The translations under genes were made by a program, and so were the position numbers. Below, piece by piece: positions 9,117-16,807 of a DNA stretch of 64,000 nucleotides. The stretch is from an uncultured Mailhella sp. (lineage in GTDB: Bacteria > Desulfobacterota > Desulfovibrionia > Desulfovibrionales > Desulfovibrionaceae), in NCBI RefSeq assembly GCF_944324995.1, contig NZ_CALUYL010000001.1:372001-436000 (forward strand), read 5' to 3'. Position 1 is the first letter of the stretch. Each line of letters opens with the position of its first letter. The notes under the pieces were generated by a model. That model worked only from the letters and a program-made list of their open reading frames with translations. It searched no databases and was not told where the DNA came from.

Positions 9117-9551
9117 TCAACCCCGGAAAATCAGCGAGACCGGAATGATTATCAGCGCCGAGGAAAGACCGACCGCAAGCGCGATCGGATTCGCCTGAAA
9201 AAAGACTAATGCTATATACACGAAAATTCCGGTAATGAAAAGCCTCAATTGCGTTCTGATGAGCAAACCTTTTTTCACAATGCGCGCCTGCGTGGCCCCG
9301 TTTTTGTCGCCGCCGGGAATGGACAGGGGCAGAGCATGCTGAATAAAAAGGGCAAGAGTATAAAAATTCCAGCATGATAGCACCGCAGCTACCCCTGTCC
9401 AGAAAAGCTCCGTGCGCCACCAGAAGGCCGCGGTTCCCGCCACAAAAATCAGCAGGGAAAAGATAAAAAGATTCCTCGTCGCCCGGCGCAGAGGCGCATG
9501 GATGAATCCCCGTCTCCACAGCAGACGATCCACTTGTTCAATTATGCTCAT
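9117..9551 (-). CDS. ATP synthase AtpI-like membrane protein
   Basis: 144 residues from the ATG at 9551 (MSIIEQVDRLLWRRG), with AAAGGA upstream. Four hydrophobic segments are visible: two around residues 27-75 and two near the C-terminus. This resembles the AtpI/UncI family, which assists assembly of the c-ring or supplies cations to it. Its ATG lies 14 bases inside the upstream AtpZ-like gene, and atpB follows 28 bases after its stop, so the position is that of atpI. Sequence conservation in this family is low, so the name rests partly on context. Confidence 0.75.
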   Translation of the reverse strand: MSIIEQVDRLLWRRGFIHAPLRRATRNLFIFSLLIFVAGTAAFWWRTELFWTGVAAVLSCWNFYTLALFIQHALPLSIPGGDKNGATQARIVKKGLLIRTQLRLFITGIFVYIALVFFQANPIALAVGLSSALIIIPVSLIFRG

Positions 9552-10077
9552 GCTCGTCCTTTTTCCGCTCTTCCTCGGCGTATTCGCGCAGTTCACGGCG
9601 TATGGCCTCCAGCGATTCGCCGAGCCTGTCGAGATCCCGTTCCGAGGGATCGGCCGTGCCCGCGAGTATGGACGCCGTCACGTCGTCCTGCCTCCCGGCG
9701 CGTCCTTCCTCGGCCGCCAGGGATTCCGGCGTGTCGGCCACGATGGCCGCCCTTGCCGGATCCGGAGCCGCGGGTCTGCGCGTTTTTTCCTGCGCCTGAC
9801 GCTCCGCCTCGCGGCGGGCCTTTTCCTCGGCGTCGCGCTCGGCGTTGCGCCTGGCAAGATAGCGGGCGTCTATCCACACGTTGCGGAAGCCCGCGGCAAG
9901 GCCGAGAAGCAGGCCTATGCCCGCGCCCGCAGGCCAGGTGCCGAGCCACTTGTCCGCCAGCCAGCCGAGCACGCCCCCCACGATGGGGCCGGAAACCATG
10001 TGCAGTCCCATGGTGCTCGCCGTGCCGAGCAGACTTATCTGCCCGCCGCCTTTGTTCTCTTTCCTTTCCTCGCTCAT
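9538..10077 (-). CDS. AtpZ/AtpI family protein with charged C-terminal extension
   Basis: 179 residues; GGAGG stands before the ATG at 10077. Residues about 15-70 form two membrane helices (STMGLHMVSGPIVGGVLGWL and GAGIGLLLGLAAGFRNVW), the pattern of AtpZ, a small partner of AtpI linked to Mg/Ca entry or c-ring assembly. The remaining ~105 residues are a highly charged, Ala/Glu/Arg-rich helix-like tail, unusual for a family often under 100 residues. First gene of the F0 operon, behind a good promoter, and overlapping the AtpI-like gene by 14 bases. Confidence 0.75.
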   Translation of the reverse strand: MSEERKENKGGGQISLLGTASTMGLHMVSGPIVGGVLGWLADKWLGTWPAGAGIGLLLGLAAGFRNVWIDARYLARRNAERDAEEKARREAERQAQEKTRRPAAPDPARAAIVADTPESLAAEEGRAGRQDDVTASILAGTADPSERDLDRLGESLEAIRRELREYAEEERKKDEHEHN

Positions 10078-10127
10078 CTACGGGCCTCCATCCATTAAAT
10101 GCTCTTGGAGTTGGACGCTGTCTGTGT

Positions 10128-10156
10128 TAGGTATCGTCCTGTGCCGACGCCGTCAA
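10128..10156 (-). promoter_or_regulatory. sigma-70 promoter of the F0 ATP synthase operon
   Basis: Read on the minus strand: TTGACG, 17-base spacer, TACCTA, about 50 bases upstream of the first gene's ATG. Strong match to the consensus; untested. Confidence 0.6.
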
Positions 10157-10257
10157 TCGGAAAGCCCGCAAGCCTTCCGGCACAGTCCGTCCGCGGCAGG
10201 CGTCGGTTCCGCGCTCGTCTTTTTTGCACCCTTCAACGCTCTTCCACAGAGGTTCTC

Positions 10258-10680
10258 ATGCCCATTAAACCCGGCGACACTGTTTCTGTCCATTATGTTG
10301 GCACTCTGAACGACGGCTCCGAATTCGACCGCTCCCGCGAAGGCAGCCCCCTGCGCTTCAAGGTGGGCTCCGGTCAGGTCATTCCCGGCTTCGACAAGGC
10401 CGTGACCGGCCACGAAGTCGGCGACAAGTTCTCCGTGACCATTCCTGCCGCGGAAGCCTACGGTGAAAGGCAGCAGCAGCTTCTCTTCTCCGTTCCGCTG
10501 GAACAGGTGCCGCCTTCCATCAAGCCGCAGCCGGGCATGATGCTCCACGTTTCCACCGATCAGGGCGAACTCGAAGTCGCCGTACACGAAGTCACCGACA
10601 CCCACATCGTGCTCGACGCCAATCACCCCATGGCCGGCAAGGATCTCACCTTCGCGCTGGAAGTGGTTGCCATCGACTGA
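10258..10680 (+). CDS. FKBP-type peptidyl-prolyl isomerase, SlyD-like
   Basis: Catalyses cis-trans isomerisation of Xaa-Pro bonds and often acts as a chaperone. 140 residues; start at 10258 (MPIKPGDTVSVHYVG) after AGAGG. The FKBP half-domains flank an inserted region (about 70-120), the flap or insert-in-flap domain of the SlyD group. Visible signature stretches are VHYVGTLNDGSEFDRSRE, GSGQVIPGFDKAV and the closing LTFALEVVAID. It lacks the His/Cys-rich metal-binding tail of E. coli SlyD. Stands alone, followed by glnN. Confidence 0.92.
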   Translation: MPIKPGDTVSVHYVGTLNDGSEFDRSREGSPLRFKVGSGQVIPGFDKAVTGHEVGDKFSVTIPAAEAYGERQQQLLFSVPLEQVPPSIKPQPGMMLHVSTDQGELEVAVHEVTDTHIVLDANHPMAGKDLTFALEVVAID

Positions 10681-10756
10681 TGTTCCGGGGCGTCGCCCCT
10701 TTCTTCGACACAAGGCCCGCTCGACGGGCCGCTTATCTTTTCTTCAAGGAGTTCGC

Positions 10757-12976
10757 ATGAGTTCTGCCAACGCCAGCCGCAGTCATGCCGTACTTTCCGT
10801 CGCCACGCGGCGTCATGACGCGGAATACATCGCGGGGGGACATCCCGCCTCGGCCGAAGCCCATACCGATCCCACCGAATACTACGGGTGCAACGTCTTC
10901 GACGACAAGGCCATGCGGCGCTATCTGCCCAAGGCCGTGTACAAGTCGCTGCGCACCACCATCGACCTCGGTCGTCGTCTCGATCCCAACGTGGCCGACG
11001 TGGTGGCCAACGCCATGAAGTCCTGGGCCATGGAACGCGGCGCGGATCACTACACCCACGTGTTCTATCCGCTCACCGGCCTCACCGCCGAAAAGCACGA
11101 CAGCTTCCTCGAACCCGACGGCAAGGGCGGCGCCCTGGCCCAGTTCAGCGGCAGCGCCCTCGTGCAGGGCGAGGCCGACGGCTCGAGCTTCCCCTCCGGC
11201 GGCCTCCGTTCCACCTTCGAGGCCCGCGGCTACACCGCCTGGGACGTGACCAGCCCCGCCTATCTCATGGAAAGCCCCGCCGGCATGGTGCTGTGCATTC
11301 CCACGGTCTTCCTTTCCTGGACGGGCATCGCCCTCGACAAGAAGACCCCGGTGCTGCGTTCCGGTCAGGCCCTCAGCCAGCAGGCCGCCCGCGTGCTGCG
11401 CCTGTTCGGCGTGAACCCCACCATGCCCATCACCTCCAACGGCGGCCTTGAACAGGAATACTTCCTCATCGACGGCACCTTCGTTTCCGCGCGCCCCGAT
11501 CTGCTCATCGCCGGTCGCGCCCTCTACGGCGCGCGTCCGCCCAAGGGCCAGGAATTCGAGGATCAGTACTACGGCGTCATTCCGAGCCGCGTGCTCGGCT
11601 TCATGGCCGACGTGGAACGCCAGCTCTACCGCCTCGGCATTCCGGTGAAGACCCGTCACAACGAAGTCGCGCCCAGCCAGTACGAAATCGCTCCCACCTT
11701 TGAATCCGGCAACCTCGCCTGCGATCATAACCAGCTCATCATGACGGTGCTGCGCAAGACCGCCCGCCGTCACGGCATGTCCTGCCTGCTGCACGAAAAG
11801 CCCTTCGACTGCATCAACGGCTCGGGCAAGCATCTCAACTACTCCATCGGCAGCCCCGAGGTGGGCAATCTCTTCGCTCCCGGCGACAATCCGCATGAAA
11901 ACGCCCAGTTCCTGGTGTTCCTGTGCGCCGTCATCCGCGCCCTGCACCGCCACGGCGGATTCCTGCGCGCCGTGGTGGCTTCCGCTTCCAACGACCGCCG
12001 CCTCGGCGCCAACGAAGCGCCGCCCGCCATCATGTCCCTGTTCCTCGGCGATCAGCTCACCGACGTGCTGGAACAGTTCCGCGTGGGTCAGGTGACCGGC
12101 TCCGCGCACAAGCGCATCATGAACGTGGGCGTGGACACCCTGCCCCCCCTGCCCGCCGATCCCGGCGACCGCAACCGCACCAGCCCCTTCGCCTTCGTGG
12201 GCAACCGCTTCGAGTTCCGCGCCCTGGGCTCCTCCATGTCCGCGGCCGACTCTCTCGTGGTGCTCAACACCATGATGGCCGAATCGCTGGACTACGCCGC
12301 CACCTTCCTCGAAAACGCCATGCACGACGAACGTCTCAGCCTGGGCGAAGCCGTGCAGAAGCTCATCGAAAACGTGATGGAGGAAAACAGCGCCGTCATC
12401 TTCAACGGCAACGGCTATTCCGAAATCTGGCAGCGCGAGGCCGAACGCCGCGGTCTGCCGAACTATCCGGCCACGCCCGACGCCGTGCCCGTGTTCTCCT
12501 CGCCCGAAGTGGTGGAGCTCTGCGAGCGCTATCAGGTCTTCTCCCGCCAGGAACTCAAGGCCCGCGAAGACATTCTGCTTGAGCAGTACATCAAGAGCAT
12601 TCACACCGAGTGCAGCCTCGCCGTGCGCATGGCCCGCACCCAGATTTATCCCGCGGCCGTCCGCTACCGTCAGGAGCTCTCCTCGTCGGCATCCTCCTGC
12701 GCCGCGCTCGGCGTGCCCGCGTCTCTGGATTCGCTCAAGGAGCTCTCCGAAGTCATCGCCGGCTTTGAAGCCTCGCTCCGCACGCTGGAAGCCAACGCGG
12801 CAAACCTCAACTGGACTCCCGAAGAGAGTCAGCTGCTGTCCGTCGCGCAGACCTGCCTCCACTCCGTGCTGCCCGCCATGGAAGAGCTGCGCCGCTGGGC
12901 CGACAGAATCGAAACGCTGGTGGCCGACGATCTCTGGCCTCTGCCCAGCTATCAGGAAATGCTGTTCATGAAATAA
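10757..12976 (+). CDS. glnN: glutamine synthetase, type III
   Basis: ATP-dependent amidation of glutamate to glutamine, the main ammonia-assimilating reaction. The start at 10757 is preceded by AAGGAG; 739 residues, the size of the large GSIII form rather than the ~470-residue GSI. Visible core motifs: TSNGGLEQEYFLID (metal-binding Glu residues), NEVAPSQYEIAPTFE, NQLIMTVLRKTARRHG and LLHEKPFDCINGSGKHLNYS. The C-terminal ~200 residues are helical, as in the family. No adenylylation loop is expected in this type. purD follows 13 bases after the stop and may be co-transcribed. Confidence 0.96.
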   Translation: MSSANASRSHAVLSVATRRHDAEYIAGGHPASAEAHTDPTEYYGCNVFDDKAMRRYLPKAVYKSLRTTIDLGRRLDPNVADVVANAMKSWAMERGADHYTHVFYPLTGLTAEKHDSFLEPDGKGGALAQFSGSALVQGEADGSSFPSGGLRSTFEARGYTAWDVTSPAYLMESPAGMVLCIPTVFLSWTGIALDKKTPVLRSGQALSQQAARVLRLFGVNPTMPITSNGGLEQEYFLIDGTFVSARPDLLIAGRALYGARPPKGQEFEDQYYGVIPSRVLGFMADVERQLYRLGIPVKTRHNEVAPSQYEIAPTFESGNLACDHNQLIMTVLRKTARRHGMSCLLHEKPFDCINGSGKHLNYSIGSPEVGNLFAPGDNPHENAQFLVFLCAVIRALHRHGGFLRAVVASASNDRRLGANEAPPAIMSLFLGDQLTDVLEQFRVGQVTGSAHKRIMNVGVDTLPPLPADPGDRNRTSPFAFVGNRFEFRALGSSMSAADSLVVLNTMMAESLDYAATFLENAMHDERLSLGEAVQKLIENVMEENSAVIFNGNGYSEIWQREAERRGLPNYPATPDAVPVFSSPEVVELCERYQVFSRQELKAREDILLEQYIKSIHTECSLAVRMARTQIYPAAVRYRQELSSSASSCAALGVPASLDSLKELSEVIAGFEASLRTLEANAANLNWTPEESQLLSVAQTCLHSVLPAMEELRRWADRIETLVADDLWPLPSYQEMLFMK

Positions 12977-12989
12977 GGGAGGAATACCC

Positions 12990-14273
12990 ATGCGCATACT
13001 CATCATCGGATCCGGCGGACGCGAACACGCCCTGGCCTGGAAGCTCCGTCAGAGCCCCGACGTGACCGAACTCTTTGTGGCTCCCGGCAACGGCGGCACG
13101 GCGGGAATCGCCACCAACGTCGCCATCAAGGACAGCGACGTTCCCGCTCTGGTGGCCTTTGCCAAAGAGCACGGCGTGGATCTCGTGGTGCCCGGTCCGG
13201 AACTGCCGCTCACGCTCGGCGTGGTGGACGCCATGAAGGAAGCGGGCATTCCCTGCTTCGGCCCCGTGGCCGCCTGCGCAAGGCTGGAAGGCAGCAAGGC
13301 CTTTGCCAAGGAAGTCATGCAGGCGGCGGGCGTGCCCACCGCTGCGGCGGGCGTGTTCACGAACCGCGCCGACGCCGACGCCTTTGTGGCCGCCCACGGC
13401 GCGCCGCTCGTGGTCAAGGCCGACGGCCTGGCCGCGGGCAAGGGCGTTGTGGTGGCCATGACCGACGAGGAAGTGAAGGCAGCGCTCGACCTCATGTTCG
13501 ACGACCACGCCTTCGGCGACGCCTCCAGCACGGTGCTCATCGAAGAATTCCTCAAGGGCGAGGAAGTGTCGCTGCTGTGCTTCTGCGACGGCAAGACCGC
13601 CCTGCCGCTGCCTTCCGCGCAGGATCACAAGGCCGTGTTCGACGGCGACAAGGGCCCCAACACCGGCGGCATGGGCGCGTACAGCCCTGCCCCCGTGCTG
13701 CCCGACGAAAAGCTCGACGCCATGGCCGACATCGTGGCGCGCCCCATTCTCGCCGAAATGGCGCGTCGCGGCACGCCCTTCACCGGCATTCTGTACGCCG
13801 GCCTCATGATGACCGAAACCGGCCCCAAGGTGCTGGAATACAACGTGCGCTTCGGCGATCCCGAATGTCAGCCGCTGCTCATGCGCCTCAAGAACAATCT
13901 TGTGGACGTCATCAAGGCCTGTCTGGAAGGACGCCTCAACGAGATCACGCTCGACATCGAGCCTCGTTCGGCCCTCGGCGTAGTGCTCACCGCGGCGGGC
14001 TATCCCGGCTCCTACCCCAAGGGCATGCCCATTTCCGGCATTGAAAGCGCCGAAGAACTGGACGACGTGCAGGTCTTTCAGGCGGGCACCCGCCGCGAAG
14101 GCGACCGCGTGCTCTCAAACGGCGGCCGCGTGCTCTGCGTGACCGCGCTCGGCAAGGACCTCAAGGACGCGCAGAAGCGCGCCTACGAAGGCCTCGACCG
14201 TCTGTCCATGGAGCACAGCCAGTTCCGCAGCGACATCGGCCTGAAGGGCCTGAAGCGCCTCGGCCTCGCCTGA
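12990..14273 (+). CDS. purD: phosphoribosylamine-glycine ligase (GAR synthetase)
   Basis: Second step of purine synthesis: ATP-dependent joining of phosphoribosylamine and glycine. 427 residues, typical length. N-terminal GSGGREHALAWKL loop, an ATP-grasp fold with KADGLAAGKGV, the substrate segment DHKAVFDGDKGPNTGGMGAY, and the metal-binding YNVRFGDPECQ, all diagnostic. GGGAGG precedes the ATG. It lies between glnN, which makes glutamine, and purE; the grouping makes metabolic sense. Confidence 0.98.
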   Translation: MRILIIGSGGREHALAWKLRQSPDVTELFVAPGNGGTAGIATNVAIKDSDVPALVAFAKEHGVDLVVPGPELPLTLGVVDAMKEAGIPCFGPVAACARLEGSKAFAKEVMQAAGVPTAAAGVFTNRADADAFVAAHGAPLVVKADGLAAGKGVVVAMTDEEVKAALDLMFDDHAFGDASSTVLIEEFLKGEEVSLLCFCDGKTALPLPSAQDHKAVFDGDKGPNTGGMGAYSPAPVLPDEKLDAMADIVARPILAEMARRGTPFTGILYAGLMMTETGPKVLEYNVRFGDPECQPLLMRLKNNLVDVIKACLEGRLNEITLDIEPRSALGVVLTAAGYPGSYPKGMPISGIESAEELDDVQVFQAGTRREGDRVLSNGGRVLCVTALGKDLKDAQKRAYEGLDRLSMEHSQFRSDIGLKGLKRLGLA

Positions 14274-14347
14274 TCTTTGTTTTTTCCGCGGGCGTCCCGG
14301 CAAGTCCGGGGCGTCCGCTTCCCCGACAAACGCTCAAGGATTTTCCC

Positions 14348-14842
14348 ATGACTCAAGTCGCCATATTCATCGGCTCCGCTTCCGACGATCCCGTCGTCGG
14401 GGCCTGCGCCGACGTGCTGAAGAAACTCGGCATTTCCTACCGCTACACCATCACCTCGGCTCATCGCACCCCCGAACGCACCGTCGAGCTCATGAACGAA
14501 CTCGAAGCCGACGGCTGCCAGGTCTATATCTGCGCTGCGGGCATGGCCGCCCATCTGGCCGGAGCCGTGGCCGCCCGCACCATCAAGCCCGTCATCGGCA
14601 TTCCGGTGGCCGGTTCGCCCATCGGCGGCCTCGACGCCCTCTACGCCACGGTGCAGATGCCCTCCGGCTTCCCCGTGGCCACCGTGGCCCTGAACGGCGC
14701 CAAGAACGCCGCCTGGCTCGCCGCTGAAATCATTGCGCTGCACGACGAGCGCGTGGCCGGTCTCATCCGCGCCGAACGCGAAGGCTACAAGGTTTCCATA
14801 AGCAAGGCCGCCGCCGAGCTGGAAGCCAGGCATCAGGCCTGA
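14348..14842 (+). CDS. purE: N5-carboxyaminoimidazole ribonucleotide mutase
   Basis: Converts N5-CAIR to CAIR in purine synthesis. 164 residues. Class I PurE features: GSASDDPVV near the N-terminus (phosphate binding), SAHRTPER with the catalytic His, and the Gly/Ala-rich AAGMAAHLAGAVA loop. AAGGA lies upstream of the start at 14348. It follows purD after 74 bases. A separate purK would be expected elsewhere if this enzyme uses N5-CAIR. Confidence 0.97.
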   Translation: MTQVAIFIGSASDDPVVGACADVLKKLGISYRYTITSAHRTPERTVELMNELEADGCQVYICAAGMAAHLAGAVAARTIKPVIGIPVAGSPIGGLDALYATVQMPSGFPVATVALNGAKNAAWLAAEIIALHDERVAGLIRAEREGYKVSISKAAAELEARHQA

Positions 14843-15049
14843 CCATATTTCGCGCGCCCGCCTGCGCGGCGCTCTCCCGGCTTTGCCTAAAGCCGTTCCG
14901 GCCTCGGCCGCGAACCGTTCTTTCGGCCCGGCAACGCCCGCGATTGAGGTTCCGCGCGCGAATTTCGGGCGGACACGACCGCCCCTCAGTTTTCCGACGC
15001 TCCTTCCCGGCTCGCCGGAAATGTCCTTTTACCGAACAGGAGAATGACC

Positions 15050-16081
15050 ATGGACGCATCCATCAAACAGCTGGCCCGCGAACGCATGAAGGGCCATTGC
15101 CGCGTCTGCCCCCAGTGCGACGGCCGGGTCTGCGCCGGCGAAGTGCCCGGCATGGGCGGTCTCGGCACCGGTTCGTCCTTCCGCGCCAACGTGGAAGCGC
15201 TCGCGAACGTGAAACTCGCCATGCGCTGCCTCCACACCGCGGCCCAGCCCGACACCTCCACCGAAATTCTCGGCCTCAAGCTCGCTCTGCCTCTTCTTGC
15301 CGCTCCCATCGGCGGCGTGGCCTTCAACATGGGCGACGCCTCTCAGAACCCCGTGGACGAAGCCGCCTATGCCGAAGCCATCATCTGCGGCTCCAAGCAG
15401 GCGGGCATCATCGGCTGCGGCGGCGACGGCGTGGGTTCCCTCATTCCCGACTGCGCCTTTGCGGCCATCCGCAAGGCGGAAGGCTGGGGCATTCCCTTCA
15501 TCAAGCCCTGGGAAGGCGACTTCCTCTGGAACCGACTGGAATCGGCCACGGCCACGGGCTGCCCGGTGGTGGGCATGGACGTGGACGCCGCAGGTCTTGT
15601 GACCCTGCGCCTGCAGGGCCGCCCCGTGTCTCCCAAGAGCGCGGAAGAGCTCGCGGAAATCGCCCGCTTCGTTCACGAACGCGGCGCGAAGTTCATGATT
15701 AAGGGCGTGATGACCGTGGCCGACGCGCGCGTGGCCATCGACGCCGGCGTGGACGCCCTGGTGGTTTCCAACCACGGCGGCCGCGTGCTCGACGGCACGC
15801 CCGGCAGCGCCTCCGTTCTTCCCGGCATTGCCGCAGCCGTAGGCGACAGAATTCCCGTTCTGGCCGACGGCGGCGTGCGTTCCGGCACCGACGTGCTCAA
15901 AATGCTGGCCCTCGGCGCCAGAGCCGTGCTCATCGGCCGTCCGTTCTCCGTGGCGGCCGTGGGCGGTCAGACCGACGGCGTGGCCGCCTACGTGGCGGAC
16001 ATCAAGGGGCAGCTCACCTCGGCCATGGCCCTCACCGGCTGCGCCGACATCGCCTCCATCAGCTCCGACATTCTGGCCTGA
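15050..16081 (+). CDS. FMN-dependent alpha-hydroxy-acid dehydrogenase with N-terminal Cys cluster
   Basis: FMN TIM-barrel of the lactate oxidase/glycolate oxidase superfamily (COG1304). I choose the ATG at 15050 (343 residues), because AGGAGA abuts the alternative ATG at 15044. The catalytic His/Arg motif is SNHGGRVLDG; the FMN-phosphate region is LADGGVRSGTDVLKML...GARAVLIGRPF. The N-terminus carries four Cys in CRVCPQCDGRVCAGEVPG, a pattern I know from a clostridial subgroup of alpha-hydroxy-acid oxidising proteins; it could bind a metal or iron-sulfur cluster. The substrate is unknown; lactate is only a guess. It stands between purE and acpS with a 200-base leader lacking obvious signals. 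Confidence 0.85.
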   Translation: MDASIKQLARERMKGHCRVCPQCDGRVCAGEVPGMGGLGTGSSFRANVEALANVKLAMRCLHTAAQPDTSTEILGLKLALPLLAAPIGGVAFNMGDASQNPVDEAAYAEAIICGSKQAGIIGCGGDGVGSLIPDCAFAAIRKAEGWGIPFIKPWEGDFLWNRLESATATGCPVVGMDVDAAGLVTLRLQGRPVSPKSAEELAEIARFVHERGAKFMIKGVMTVADARVAIDAGVDALVVSNHGGRVLDGTPGSASVLPGIAAAVGDRIPVLADGGVRSGTDVLKMLALGARAVLIGRPFSVAAVGGQTDGVAAYVADIKGQLTSAMALTGCADIASISSDILA

Positions 16082-16315
16082 TCTTCCGGCCGGTCCGGTT
16101 CGCCGGACCGGCCATGCCGAAGACGCGCTTTCCCCTAAGCCGCGCGGCTCCCCCTTTGCGGCAGACGCCGGCGAAGCGCGATTTTCCGTTGCCGGGAGAG
16201 CGCGTCGCGGCAAAGACCCGTCGCGCGTCTTTCGCGCCTTCCCATGTTACGCCGCAGGGCGCAACCTGCATTTCTCACCCCTTCCGCAGCCGCGCGGCCC
16301 CCGGAACCATCTCTC

Positions 16316-16696
16316 ATGATACAAGGCACAGGATTCGATCTTGCGGCGCTGCCGCGCATCAGAACGCTGCTGGAGCGCTACGGCGAGCGCTTTCTCTGCC
16401 GCGTGCTCACGGAAAAGGAGCGCGAAGGCATGCCCGCCGTGCTCTCCGCCCGCACGGCCTACGTGGCCGGACGCTTCGCCGCCAAGGAAGCCGCGGTCAA
16501 GGCGCTCGGCACCGGCTTTGCGCAGGGCGTGGGCATGCACGACGTGGAAATTCTCTCCCTCGCCTCGGGCAGGCCGGAACTTTTTCTGCACGGCGAGGCG
16601 GCCGCAAAAGCCCACGCCATGAACGTGCAGAAAACCCACGTGTCCATTTCCCACGAACGCGACATGGCAGGAGCCGTGGTCATTCTCGAATCCTGA
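16316..16696 (+). CDS. acpS: holo-[acyl-carrier-protein] synthase
   Basis: Transfers phosphopantetheine from CoA to acyl carrier protein. 126 residues from the ATG at 16316 (MIQGTGFDLAALPRI). Magnesium-binding Asp in GFDL and Glu in the GRFAAKEAAVKALGTGF block, then VSISHERDMAGAVVI, all canonical. The ribosome-binding site is poor (GGAACC). The upstream frame remains open, but its residues do not resemble the family. Its product modifies fatty-acid ACP. The bifunctional NAD(P)HX repair gene follows, a common neighbour of acpS. Confidence 0.94.
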   Translation: MIQGTGFDLAALPRIRTLLERYGERFLCRVLTEKEREGMPAVLSARTAYVAGRFAAKEAAVKALGTGFAQGVGMHDVEILSLASGRPELFLHGEAAAKAHAMNVQKTHVSISHERDMAGAVVILES

Positions 16697-16807
16697 CCGA
16701 AAAATTTTTGCCCTGACAGGCACTTCTCCGCCGAGGCCTTACCTTCGCCCTGCGGAGAATTTTTCGGAACGCGGCGGCCCGTCCGGCCGCAGACTGGAGG
16801 AAAAGCA

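Noticed and set aside
10733..13006. 757-codon minus-strand frame opposite glnN
   Set aside because: Shadow of a well-supported type III glutamine synthetase; no family resemblance.
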